From: Treponema sp.
Lineage (GTDB): Bacteria > Spirochaetota > Spirochaetia > Treponematales > Breznakiellaceae
Direction: 5' to 3'
Length of the DNA: 64,000 nt
Assembly (NCBI GenBank): GCA_031257675.1
Contig: JAIROG010000037.1
Location: 1 to 64,000 of the forward strand
Within the stretch, counting starts at the first letter, position 1; each line of letters begins with the position of its first letter. The notes under the pieces are model-generated. The model searched no databases. It was not told where the DNA came from and was given only the letters and a program-made list of their open reading frames with translations. The translations under genes and the position numbers were made by a program. Below, piece by piece: positions 7,986-15,296 of the stretch.

Positions 7986-9179
7986 TCAGCGCAAACCGGA
8001 CTTTTTTAAGGCTTGATCCATATCCGCGATGATGTCTTCTCCGTCCTCAAGCCCCGCGCTGAAACGAAAAAAACCCCGGTGAAATTCCGGGGGATAGAGA
8101 TATTGGCGTTCATCATTTTCACCTAAAAACACGATGAGGCTCTCGTCGTGTCCCAGGGAAACCGCAGAGGTGATCAATCCCAGATGGCTGACGAAGCGGT
8201 TATGGGCGTCGTGATCCGCGTCCAAGCCGAACGCCAAAACCCCGCCGAATCCCGGTGACATTTGGGAGACGGCGACGGCGCGCCCCCGGTGGCTTTCCAA
8301 CCCCGGATATGCCGTAAACCGGACGCAGGGGAGGCTTTCCAGATACTGCGCGACCCGCAGGGCGTTTTCATTGTGCCGCCCCATCCTCAGAGGCAAGGTG
8401 ACAGACCCCCGCATGATGAGCCATGCGTTAAAGGGACTGACAACGCCTCCCAAATTCACTTGAGACTGGGCGCGGATCAGTTCCAAATGGACTTTTTTGC
8501 CGATCACAGCCCCACCCATGGCGTCCCCATGACCGTTGATGTATTTAGTGAGACTTTCCACGGAAAAATCCGCCCCCAGTTCCAGAGGACGCTGGTTGTA
8601 GGGGGATGCGAAGGTGTTGTCCACCGAAAAAAGAGACCCGTTGGCGCGGGCAATTCCGGCGATTGCCCGAATGTCGGAAATGGCCAGAGTAGGGTTTCCC
8701 GGCGTTTCGATGTGAACCAGCCTGGTGTTGGGGCGCATGGCGCTCCGGACAGCTTCCAGATCGCTGGTGTCAACAATGGTGGTTTCGACATTGAATTTAT
8801 GGTTGAGCAATTCGCGCAACAGCCGGTACACCGCGATATAGGTTACGCTGGAAAAAACCACATGGTCGCCGCTTTTGAGCAAGGCGAAAAACAACCCGGA
8901 CAGCGCCGCCACCCCGCTGGCTAAAACCACGCAATCCTCTCCCCCGGAAAGGGAAGTCAGTTTTTCCTCCAAGTACTTCTGGTTGCTGCCCCCGTTCCGG
9001 GTGTAAAGGCTTGTATCCGCCCCGCTCCAGTTCATTTCCGAAGGATCGTAGGGCAACGCGTAGCTGTTTGCCATGGTGATGGGACGCCGGATAGCGCCGG
9101 TTTCTCCGTCCACATCGTTCCCGGTGTGAACCGCCCGTGTGGAAAATCCAAATTCTTGTCCGTATATGCGCTTTTTCAT
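7986..9179 (-). CDS. Cys/Met-metabolism PLP enzyme (cystathionine gamma-synthase / O-acetylhomoserine sulfhydrylase / gamma-lyase family)
   Basis: A 397-residue fold-type I PLP enzyme. The ATG at 9179 is chosen because family members begin just before the GFSTRAVHTG segment; a longer frame upstream has no support. Y59-T-R61 fits the cofactor-phosphate contact of the neighbouring subunit and K212 in SLTKYINGHGD is the PLP lysine. It acts in methionine, homocysteine or cysteine metabolism, replacing or eliminating a gamma substituent. Sequence alone does not separate MetB, MetY and methionine gamma-lyase. Its position behind the nifH-nifB pair suggests a role in capturing sulfide or methanethiol made by the nitrogenase-like enzyme, as O-acetylhomoserine sulfhydrylase would. 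No Shine-Dalgarno sequence is visible. Confidence 0.85.
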   Translation of the reverse strand: MKKRIYGQEFGFSTRAVHTGNDVDGETGAIRRPITMANSYALPYDPSEMNWSGADTSLYTRNGGSNQKYLEEKLTSLSGGEDCVVLASGVAALSGLFFALLKSGDHVVFSSVTYIAVYRLLRELLNHKFNVETTIVDTSDLEAVRSAMRPNTRLVHIETPGNPTLAISDIRAIAGIARANGSLFSVDNTFASPYNQRPLELGADFSVESLTKYINGHGDAMGGAVIGKKVHLELIRAQSQVNLGGVVSPFNAWLIMRGSVTLPLRMGRHNENALRVAQYLESLPCVRFTAYPGLESHRGRAVAVSQMSPGFGGVLAFGLDADHDAHNRFVSHLGLITSAVSLGHDESLIVFLGENDERQYLYPPEFHRGFFRFSAGLEDGEDIIADMDQALKKSGLR

Positions 9180-9185
9180 ATTATT

Positions 9186-9212
9186 ATTATCGGAAATATA
9201 ATATAATGTCAA
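9186..9212 (-). promoter_or_regulatory. possible promoter of the PLP enzyme gene
   Basis: On the - strand TTGACA (9212-9207) is followed after 15 bases by GATAAT (9191-9186). The spacing is short, but the -10 ends only 6 bases before the ATG and no ribosome-binding site exists, so a leaderless transcript is possible. Confidence 0.4.
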
Positions 9213-9230
9213 TGAAAAATATTCTGGAAG

Positions 9231-9245
9231 CTGTTCCAAAACGCG
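9231..9245. repeat. half copy of the GTTCCAAA repeat
   Basis: CTGTTCCAAAACGCG matches the arm of the inverted repeat at 7769-7810. The opposite arm is missing here. Confidence 0.5.
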
Positions 9246-9411
9246 CAGGACGACGGTTCTTGGACACGCTCACTTTTTTATGTTTTTTAACGGGCAGGCC
9301 GTGATGTTACGAATTAACGCGCTTTTTGCGCTTTCTATCGCCTCGTCAAGCGGAACGCCAATTTCCCGTATCGCGCGGAATGTCCACGCTTCTTCTTCAA
9401 TACCGGACAGA

Positions 9412-9937
9412 TCATAGGGCGTGTGTCAAATGTAAAGGACGAATCAGATATAAGAATATCAGCGCGGGACAGAATGCCGGCGTTGCCAGCGTCAAAATTC
9501 CAGCGGACGCCGGGTTCTTTCCCGGAGAAAAGAGATTGCCGCATGTCCAATGCGACACGAGTCCCGAAGGCGAATTGTAGAGCGACACGAGAAAAATGAA
9601 CGCCATACCGTAAAGTTGAGCTTTCTCGCGGGTTCCATGTCTTTTGCATACACCAGACAGCAGTTTATAACGGTCGTCACCAGCGGCATGATATTAATGG
9701 CGAGTCCGTTTATGACGAACAAATGATCCGCTTCGCCCAAATTCCGCAAAAAATAAAATGATTTTTCCGCCAAATCCGGCGTATGCGATAAAAACAGGAG
9801 GGGTTTGCATAGACGCTCGCCGCGACAATGGCGGCGCCCGGGTCGCCAAGTATTTTTTTGAAAAGAACGAAAAGAAATTCAATCAACGCATTAGGGAACC
9901 AGATGACCAGCGTATAGAATATGCCGGTAAAACTCAT
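9412..9937 (-). pseudogene. decayed YidC/Oxa1-like membrane insertase
   Basis: Three separate frames on this strand carry pieces of one family in the right order. The first (from 9937) reads GIFYTLVIWFPNALIEFLF and KILGDPGAAIV, like the N terminus of the treponemal YidC/Oxa1 paralogue. The second reads FLRNLGEADHLFVINGLAIN followed by LVTTVINC. The third ends with VSLYNSPSGLV and GNLFSPGKN, the classical last-helix motif YNSPSGLVLYW. Frameshifts separate them, and the stretch is far too short for the usual length, so large internal parts are deleted. The intact housekeeping yidC is at 61630-63444, so this is a lost paralogue. Confidence 0.75.
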
Positions 9938-9964
9938 AGCGTCTCTTTACATAACAACAGCGCG

Positions 9965-11029
9965 TTACTTATACGCTTCCGAAATAGCTATAAATTCGTC
10001 CTGAATGTCAAACAGCACTCTGGTGAGCATGGGATCGAATTGGGTTCCGCTCCCATCGGTGATGATTTTGATCGCCTCCTCATAGGAAAAGGCCGCTTTG
10101 TACACGCGGGCGCAGACCAAAGCGTCGTACACATCGGCGACCGAGGCGATGCGCGCCGCAAGCGGGATGTCGTGGCCGGCGATTCCGCGTGGGTACCCCT
10201 TCCCGTCAAAACGCTCGTGGTGGCAATAGGCGATGTCGCGGCAGTGCTGTAGATATACGCCCTCGTTGTTTCTAAGGATGGATTCGACTATTTCTTTCCC
10301 CAAGGTCGTGTGGGTCTTCATAATTTCAAATTCATCAGGGTCGAGCTTTCCGGGCTTCAGCAGTATCTTGTCCGGTATGCCGATTTTTCCCACATCGTGG
10401 AGGGCGACGGACTTTATGATGATGTCAGGATCGAGTATTTTAAGCTGATAGGCGTATTCCACATACTTCGATGATCTTCCCATGATTTGATCGATGAGCG
10501 CCTCGGAATAAAGCTGCACACGCTTGACATGGCCGCCTGATTCAAGATTGCGGTATTCGATGATGTTCGCCATCGCCTGGAGCATGACATCCATTGATTC
10601 CATTATCTCGGCGGTTTTCTCCATCACGAGTTCCTCAAGGTGATCGCTGTAGTTTTTAAGCTCTATCTGGTTTTTAACCCGCAGCCTCACTATATCGGGA
10701 TTCGGCGGTTTGGAAATATAGTCAACCGCGCCCGCAGCAAGAGCTTTGCTTTCCTCTCTGTCCGCCGTGATAAAGATGACCGGTATACGTTTAAGAGAAT
10801 CGTCGGCCTTTATATTTCTAAGAGTCTCAAAGCCGCCCATTTTGCGCATCTGCACATCAAGCAGAACGACTTTCGGGAGAAGCTTGCTATGCCACAATAT
10901 ATCAAGCGCCTCTGTTCCGTCATTCGCTGTGATGACCGTGTACTCATCTTCAAGTATGCCTTCAAGCAACATCACGTTGATTTCTTCATCATCAACGACC
11001 AAAACGGAAGGTCTTGTTACATTATCCAT
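9965..11029 (-). CDS. response regulator with HD-GYP domain (c-di-GMP phosphodiesterase candidate)
   Basis: A 354-residue protein with a receiver domain (1-122; phosphoacceptor D58, switch lysine in SKPP near 107) joined by a short coiled coil to an HD-GYP domain. HD is at 211-212 in ALHDVGKIGIPD, HHERFDGKGYP (270-280) includes GYP at 278-280, and SVADVYDAL completes the metal site. HD-GYP domains hydrolyse c-di-GMP to GMP. The gene overlaps the upstream HPt gene by 8 bases, so the two are translated together. No sensor kinase is encoded nearby; the phosphate must come from elsewhere. Confidence 0.92.
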   Translation of the reverse strand: MDNVTRPSVLVVDDEEINVMLLEGILEDEYTVITANDGTEALDILWHSKLLPKVVLLDVQMRKMGGFETLRNIKADDSLKRIPVIFITADREESKALAAGAVDYISKPPNPDIVRLRVKNQIELKNYSDHLEELVMEKTAEIMESMDVMLQAMANIIEYRNLESGGHVKRVQLYSEALIDQIMGRSSKYVEYAYQLKILDPDIIIKSVALHDVGKIGIPDKILLKPGKLDPDEFEIMKTHTTLGKEIVESILRNNEGVYLQHCRDIAYCHHERFDGKGYPRGIAGHDIPLAARIASVADVYDALVCARVYKAAFSYEEAIKIITDGSGTQFDPMLTRVLFDIQDEFIAISEAYK

Positions 11030-11360
11030 TAGCGGCTAGAACTTCATCAATAGCTTTTTGCGTTTCATTAAAACAAGCGGTTATGCCGGCGACAGCGTCC
11101 GCGTCAATCGTCTGATTCTTTAACTGCGCGTCAAGTTCCGTGGCTTTTTCGCAGAGCGCGGTAAGAGATAGATTGCCGCTTAAGCCTTTGAGCGTATGAG
11201 CGGACGCCTCGGCTTTTTCGTAATTTTTTTCCGCAATGCAACTCAGGAGCTCGGTGAGATTTGTTTCATTTTTGAATTTAGTGAGCAATGTTATATACAA
11301 CTTTTTGTTGTTCCTCACCCGCTTCAACCCTTCTTCCTGATTAACATAGACAGCAGCCAT
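11022..11360 (-). CDS. histidine phosphotransfer (HPt) protein
   Basis: A 112-residue four-helix HPt protein. The phosphorylatable histidine is H55 in SAHTLKGLSGNL, the standard HPt signature. The ATG at 11360 has GGAGG at 11366-11370; a TTG four codons earlier overlaps that site and is rejected. It is translationally coupled to the HD-GYP response regulator, so it probably relays phosphate from a hybrid kinase located elsewhere to D58 of that protein. Confidence 0.88.
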   Translation of the reverse strand: MAAVYVNQEEGLKRVRNNKKLYITLLTKFKNETNLTELLSCIAEKNYEKAEASAHTLKGLSGNLSLTALCEKATELDAQLKNQTIDADAVAGITACFNETQKAIDEVLAANG

Positions 11361-11510
11361 ATTTTCCTCCAAGGCATGAATATGCTATTTTTTGTATCGC
11401 TATACAATACCATATAGCCTAAAATTTTACAAGAGCGTTTTGCCGCTGGTACAACGGCGGCGCGAAGTTTTTCCGGCGAATAGAAAAAAGTATAGTATAC
11501 TGCCGATGAT

Positions 11511-12176
11511 TTGTCAATGAATTTATCCGCCTGGATGAAAGGAATAATCATAAGCGTAAACAAACAGTACAAAGACAGCGCATTCCCCTTCCTCTTCAGC
11601 GATCCGGACGCCTTTCGGGGCTTGTACGGCGCCCTTGAGGTCGTGGATCCGTCCGCGCCTATAACGATAGACGCCTTTGCGGGCGCCCTGTTCGTGGAGC
11701 GGATCGACGGACTCTCCTTCGAGACAGGCGGCAAGGCGTCCGCGCTTATCGAACGCTAAAGCGCGAGAAACCCAACATGGCGGCGCGGTTGCCGCTGTAC
11801 ATAAGCGGCGTCTATGAGAAAATCGTGGACAACAAGGCGTTGTATCGCGCGAAAAAGGCGTACAACATCAACGAAAGGAAGTGGGAAGGAGGATGCGATG
11901 AGGAAAGCTGTTAAGCGCTGTGTGGAGCATGACATGCTGAAAGAGTTTTTGAAGGCTGTCGCGGCTGTCGCGGCTGTCGCTTGGGAGGCGATGAACATGT
12001 TGTTGACCGAATGGGACTGGAACGACGCGAGGGCGACTGGCGCGAGAAATGTTTGGAAGAGGGCATGGCTAAAGGCATTGCAAAGCGGGGGGATGAAAGT
12101 TATACAGGAGCGGCTTGCGGCGCGGCGCGGGTTTGCGGACGTGAAATGCGCCGATATGCGCGGACGTTTTCCTAAT
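11511..12176 (+). pseudogene. degenerate Rpn-family (PD-(D/E)XK, YhgA-like) nuclease/transposase-related gene
   Basis: The N-terminal frame (11511-11759) reads NKQYKDSAFPFLFSDPD and later VERIDGLSFETGGK, both typical of treponemal Rpn proteins. It stops early in SALIER. The continuation appears in other frames: NMAARLPLYISGVYEKIVDN shortly after 11770, then KRCVEHDMLKEFL and MNMLLTEWDWNDAR near 11920-12030, which match the family's later segments. At least two frameshifts and a deletion separate the parts, so no full protein is made. A triple 9-base repeat lies inside it at 11954-11980. Confidence 0.8.
11954..11980 (+). repeat. three tandem copies of a 9-base repeat (GGCTGTCGC)
   Basis: Perfect copies at 11954-11962, 11963-11971 and 11972-11980. 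Two perfect copies in the opposite orientation (GCGACAGCC) lie at 12462-12470 and 12471-12479, inside the J-domain gene. Confidence 0.85.
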
Positions 12177-12254
12177 CCTGAAACGAAAAGCGTGAAGCGT
12201 CCTCTCAAGCGGAACGTGTTGATTTTTTTTTCTCTCTATAATAGAGTACATCTT

Positions 12255-12710
12255 ATGGGAATAATAGACCGTCTGAGTGATGTCATCAGAAGTTACCTTA
12301 GCGAAGATTCGTTCAGCTACGAAAAGAGAAGGCGGACGTACAGCGCTGATTCTGATCTTGAAGCCGCCTATGAGGAATTAAACGAATTCCTTGGGCGCGG
12401 TGAGGGGCGCGGCGCGGCGCATGATTTTGAAGGGCAGTTCCGCAACGCTCATGCGGCTGCCGCGACAGCCGCGACAGCCGCGCCCGGCTCCCCGCCCGAA
12501 GCGCTGAGACCGGCTTTTGCGGAATTGGGCGTTCCGTTTGGCGCGGATCCGGAAGCGTGCAAAACCGCGTATAAAAAGTTGCTTAAAATCCACCATCCTG
12601 ACCGTCACGCGGAGCATGCTGAAAACATGCGGAAGGCCACCGAGAAATCCGCGCGAATCAACGACGCGTATGAAAGGATCGAGCGGTGGCGGTCTACCGG
12701 AACGGTGTAA
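12255..12710 (+). CDS. small protein with C-terminal J domain (DnaJ-like)
   Basis: A 151-residue protein. The last 65 residues form a J domain with the HPD motif in KIHHPDRH, preceded by the helix YKKLLK and followed by the ARINDAYERIE helix. J domains stimulate Hsp70 (DnaK) ATPase. The first 60 residues (GIIDRLSDVIRSYL...) are helical, and an Ala/Thr-rich linker follows. The ATG at 12255 is chosen because family similarity starts there; TATAAT at 12237-12242 lies 12 bases upstream, and no Shine-Dalgarno sequence is present. A longer frame reaching 11814 only reads through the Rpn relic. Similar DnaJ-domain proteins occur in treponemes; the client is unknown. Confidence 0.8.
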   Translation: MGIIDRLSDVIRSYLSEDSFSYEKRRRTYSADSDLEAAYEELNEFLGRGEGRGAAHDFEGQFRNAHAAAATAATAAPGSPPEALRPAFAELGVPFGADPEACKTAYKKLLKIHHPDRHAEHAENMRKATEKSARINDAYERIERWRSTGTV

Positions 12711-12767
12711 GCCCGCCGCATTGACAACGCCGCTCGCTCTCATTCATGCATGCGCCGCCGGCAGCCT

Positions 12768-13787
12768 ATGAAAACATCGAATTTTTCCTTTGACCTTCCT
12801 GAACGCCTCATCGCCCAGCGCCCGGTTGCGAAGCGCGGCGCAAGCCGCCTCATGACGCTTGACCGCGCCTCGCATGAGCGGCGGCTCCTCCATGTCGCGG
12901 ACTTGCCGGACATTCTTGACGCCGGCGACCTCCTCGTGTTCAACAACTCGCGGGTGCGCAAGGCGCGGCTTTTAGGAACCTCGCCCAACACCGGCGCGCG
13001 CGTGGAATTTCTCCTGCTCAAGCGCCTTGGCGAATACACGTGGCAGGCTATGGCATCCCGTTCAAAACGCAGACGGATCGGAAGCCGCTGCTTGTTTGCC
13101 GACGGCACGCAGGCGGAAATCACCGGCTTGGACGGAGAATACCGCATCCTTTGTTTTGACGCGCCGGTTGACGATGCATGGCTTGACATCCACGGCCATA
13201 TTCCGCTTCCGCCGTACATTAAACGTCCGGATGCGCCGGAAGACGGCGACCGCTACCAGACCGTGTACGCAAAAAGCGCCGGCTCAGCGGCGGCTCCGAC
13301 AGCCGGACTGCACTTCACGGAAACCCTGCTTGCGCGGCTCACGGAGCGGGGCGTTGAAACCGCGTTTATCACGCTGCATGTGGGGTTGGGAACCTTCTTG
13401 CCGGTTCGGACGGACCATATAGAGGATCACACGATGCACGAAGAAGTCTTCAGCATAGACGAAAAGGCGGCTTCCGCGGTCGAACGCGCCAAAGCCGAAG
13501 GCAGGCGCGTCATCGCCGTTGGAACGACCAGCGTCCGCGCCCTTGAATCCGCGTGGACTGACGGACGCCTTGCGCGAGGAGACGGCGCGACCGCAATTTT
13601 TATATATCCGGGCTATGAATTCAAGGTGATAGAAGGGATTTTCACCAATTTTCATACGCCAGAATCCACACTGCTCATGCTGGTTTCGGCGTTTGCAGGC
13701 AGAGACTTTATTCTGGACAGTTATTGCGAGGCGATCCGGCATGAATTCCGTTTTTTCAGCTATGGAGACGCCATGCTCATCCTGTAG
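12768..13787 (+). CDS. queA: S-adenosylmethionine:tRNA ribosyltransferase-isomerase
   Basis: A 339-residue QueA, which transfers the ribosyl moiety of SAM to 7-aminomethyl-deazaguanine in tRNA to form epoxyqueuosine. Diagnostic segments are FDLPERLIAQRP at the N terminus, LLVFNNSRV, the long APTAGLHFT motif and VGLGTFLPV, and it ends with NFHTPESTLLMLVSAF and SYGDAMLI. The ATG at 12768 starts the conserved region; a frame six codons longer has no support. Length is normal. It is followed 9 bases later by a DUF167 gene. Confidence 0.95.
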   Translation: MKTSNFSFDLPERLIAQRPVAKRGASRLMTLDRASHERRLLHVADLPDILDAGDLLVFNNSRVRKARLLGTSPNTGARVEFLLLKRLGEYTWQAMASRSKRRRIGSRCLFADGTQAEITGLDGEYRILCFDAPVDDAWLDIHGHIPLPPYIKRPDAPEDGDRYQTVYAKSAGSAAAPTAGLHFTETLLARLTERGVETAFITLHVGLGTFLPVRTDHIEDHTMHEEVFSIDEKAASAVERAKAEGRRVIAVGTTSVRALESAWTDGRLARGDGATAIFIYPGYEFKVIEGIFTNFHTPESTLLMLVSAFAGRDFILDSYCEAIRHEFRFFSYGDAMLIL

Positions 13788-13796
13788 GAGTCTGTC

Positions 13797-14078
13797 ATGC
13801 CTGTTTTCCGTGTTTCCGGCGACGCCATCCTTCTTGACATAAAAGCCGTTCCCGGCGCGTCAAAAACAGCGATTGCGGGCGTTCAAGGGAACCGTCTGCG
13901 CATAAAAATAGCCGCCGCGCCCGAAGGCGGCAAAGCCAACGCGGAACTGCGCGCCTTCCTCGCAACATCGCTTTCCTGCGCCAAAAAGGACGTCGCATTA
14001 AAAACCGGCGAAAAATCCCGCCTCAAAACGGTCATGCTGCCGCTTGCGGCGTTACAAAAACTGGAAGCGCTGATTTAA
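13797..14078 (+). CDS. DUF167 (YggU-like) family protein
   Basis: A 93-residue protein with the DUF167 pattern: an N-terminal strand, KAVPGASKTAIAGV, RIKIAAAPEGGKANAELRAFL and then KTGEKSRLKTV. Members are small alpha/beta proteins of unknown function often found beside translation or envelope genes. AGGAG lies about 7 bases before the ATG, which confirms the start. Probably co-transcribed with queA. Confidence 0.88.
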   Translation: MPVFRVSGDAILLDIKAVPGASKTAIAGVQGNRLRIKIAAAPEGGKANAELRAFLATSLSCAKKDVALKTGEKSRLKTVMLPLAALQKLEALI

Positions 14079-14187
14079 TGTCGCATTCGCGTATCGCGGC
14101 TTGACAATTTTTGAAAAATACTATTGACAAGCGACTAAGAAGCGCGCGCGCTTTTTCAAAATATATGAAAGGAGCGTTGACAGAAAT

Positions 14188-14575
14188 ATGAATTTACTGG
14201 ACAATAATCAAACCGCGTCTAATAACGCCCCCGAACCACCCTCTAGAAACAACTTTTTATACTGTTCATAGCGATAATCATTGGACATGTCCGGCAACCC
14301 GGCTGATTGTCCCACAAGCCTCCCAAAAGATGCAAATTTCTACAGTAGGCGCATTCACGGCTGGCGGACAGGTTCATAATGGCGTCTTAAGCTCCACATC
14401 TTCAGTTGTATGGCATAAGATTCAATTTTCATCTCTTACCGCCATAACAATAATAGGTTATCTTGGTTCCATTGAACGATATGCGCTTGCCGGACAGTCT
14501 TATTATATGAAAGTCGAGGCGAATCCCTCAACTTCCTATACAGGGACATATAGGATTGGAATATTAGAACAATAA
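14188..14575 (+). pseudogene. small beta-rich protein interrupted by one frameshift
   Basis: An ATG at 14188 opens MNLLDNNQTASNNAPEPPSR, then stops at a TAG. Shifting one base at the T5 run around 14252-14256 restores a frame that runs on as YTVHSDNHWTCPATRLIV and continues to the TAA at 14573. The joined protein would be about 129 residues: a short polar lead followed by a beta-rich domain ending YYMKVEANPSTSYTGTYRIG, which resembles the pre-peptidase C-terminal (PPC) fold. The mismatch could be decay, a read error or programmed slippage. No other function can be assigned. Confidence 0.5.
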
Positions 14576-14687
14576 AAAGTGCGCCATTGTATAAAGGCAT
14601 TCCGTAAAAACAGGCGGCGCCTGTAGGAATCGCCTTCCGCCGGAAAACCGCGCCGCCATGGAGCGTTCCTCCAAAGCGGCGCGGATC

Positions 14688-14878
14688 ACTGTACCGCAAT
14701 CTTCGCGGAAACCGGCTTTGCCGCGCCTTTCTCGACCGAAACGGCGAGCGGCTCCGCATCTGCGGCGTTCACCGTGCAGGAGCCGGAAATTTGAAGGCGC
14801 GGAGGCTTGGAGATGGATCGCCAGCGGTTCTTTGGATATAAGGACATTGATTTTCGCTTCCCGTTGAGCTATTGTCAT
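14688..14878 (-). pseudogene. head-to-tail relic of a GH3 glycosidase gene
   Basis: 14695-14760 is nearly identical to 15310-15375, the last codons of the intact GH3 gene at 15297-17399. 14780-14826 matches its 15494-15538 segment. 14840-14878 matches its first codons, with MTIAQREAKI in place of MTIDQREAKI. About 2 kb of internal sequence is missing, so this is a deleted tandem paralogue in the same orientation. Confidence 0.8.
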
Positions 14879-15296
14879 ACCGACGCCCTTGCGTCCCCTT
14901 TTTTTATGAAAGATTTTTGATGATCCGCCTTGCCAGCGCGTCGTTGATCTTCGGGCGTCTTGGAACATCCGCACTCGGCTGAATACATTTGTCATGGTTT
15001 TTGCAATGCTTTACAAAAACACACCCTTGTTCCCGGGGAATTTTGAGGAGATCGCCCGCTTTATCCGGCAACAACCTTCAAATGTCCGGTCTTTTTCTCG
15101 ATATTCTTTTCCCGGTTTTCCTCAAGATAAATTTCCAATTTCCTGTTTCAGCATACTTTAAGCATATCCCTTCCGGCCATTCCCGGTCAAGATGACGGAC
15201 GACCGCCATGCGTCCTGAAACGCAAGGGCGTTAAATTTGGCGTCAGACACCCCTGCGTTACCATTAATCCGCGCCATTGTACATCAGCGGCGCGAA
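14879..15296. other. non-coding spacer between the GH3 relic and the GH3 gene
   Basis: No open frame with a recognisable product. The sequence GCGCCATTGTA occurs at both 14581-14591 and 15270-15280, upstream of the matching 3' ends, which supports a duplication of the whole locus. Confidence 0.4.

Noticed and set aside
1274-9179. Functional N2-fixing nitrogenase
   Set aside because: No nifE, nifN, nifV or nifX-only genes, replaced His195/Gln191/His442 positions, reversed subunit order and sulfur-metabolism neighbours all argue against it.
11814-12254. N-terminal extension of the J-domain protein to 298 residues
   Set aside because: The extra part is the degenerate Rpn relic read in one accidental frame; a TATAAT lies just before the ATG at 12255.
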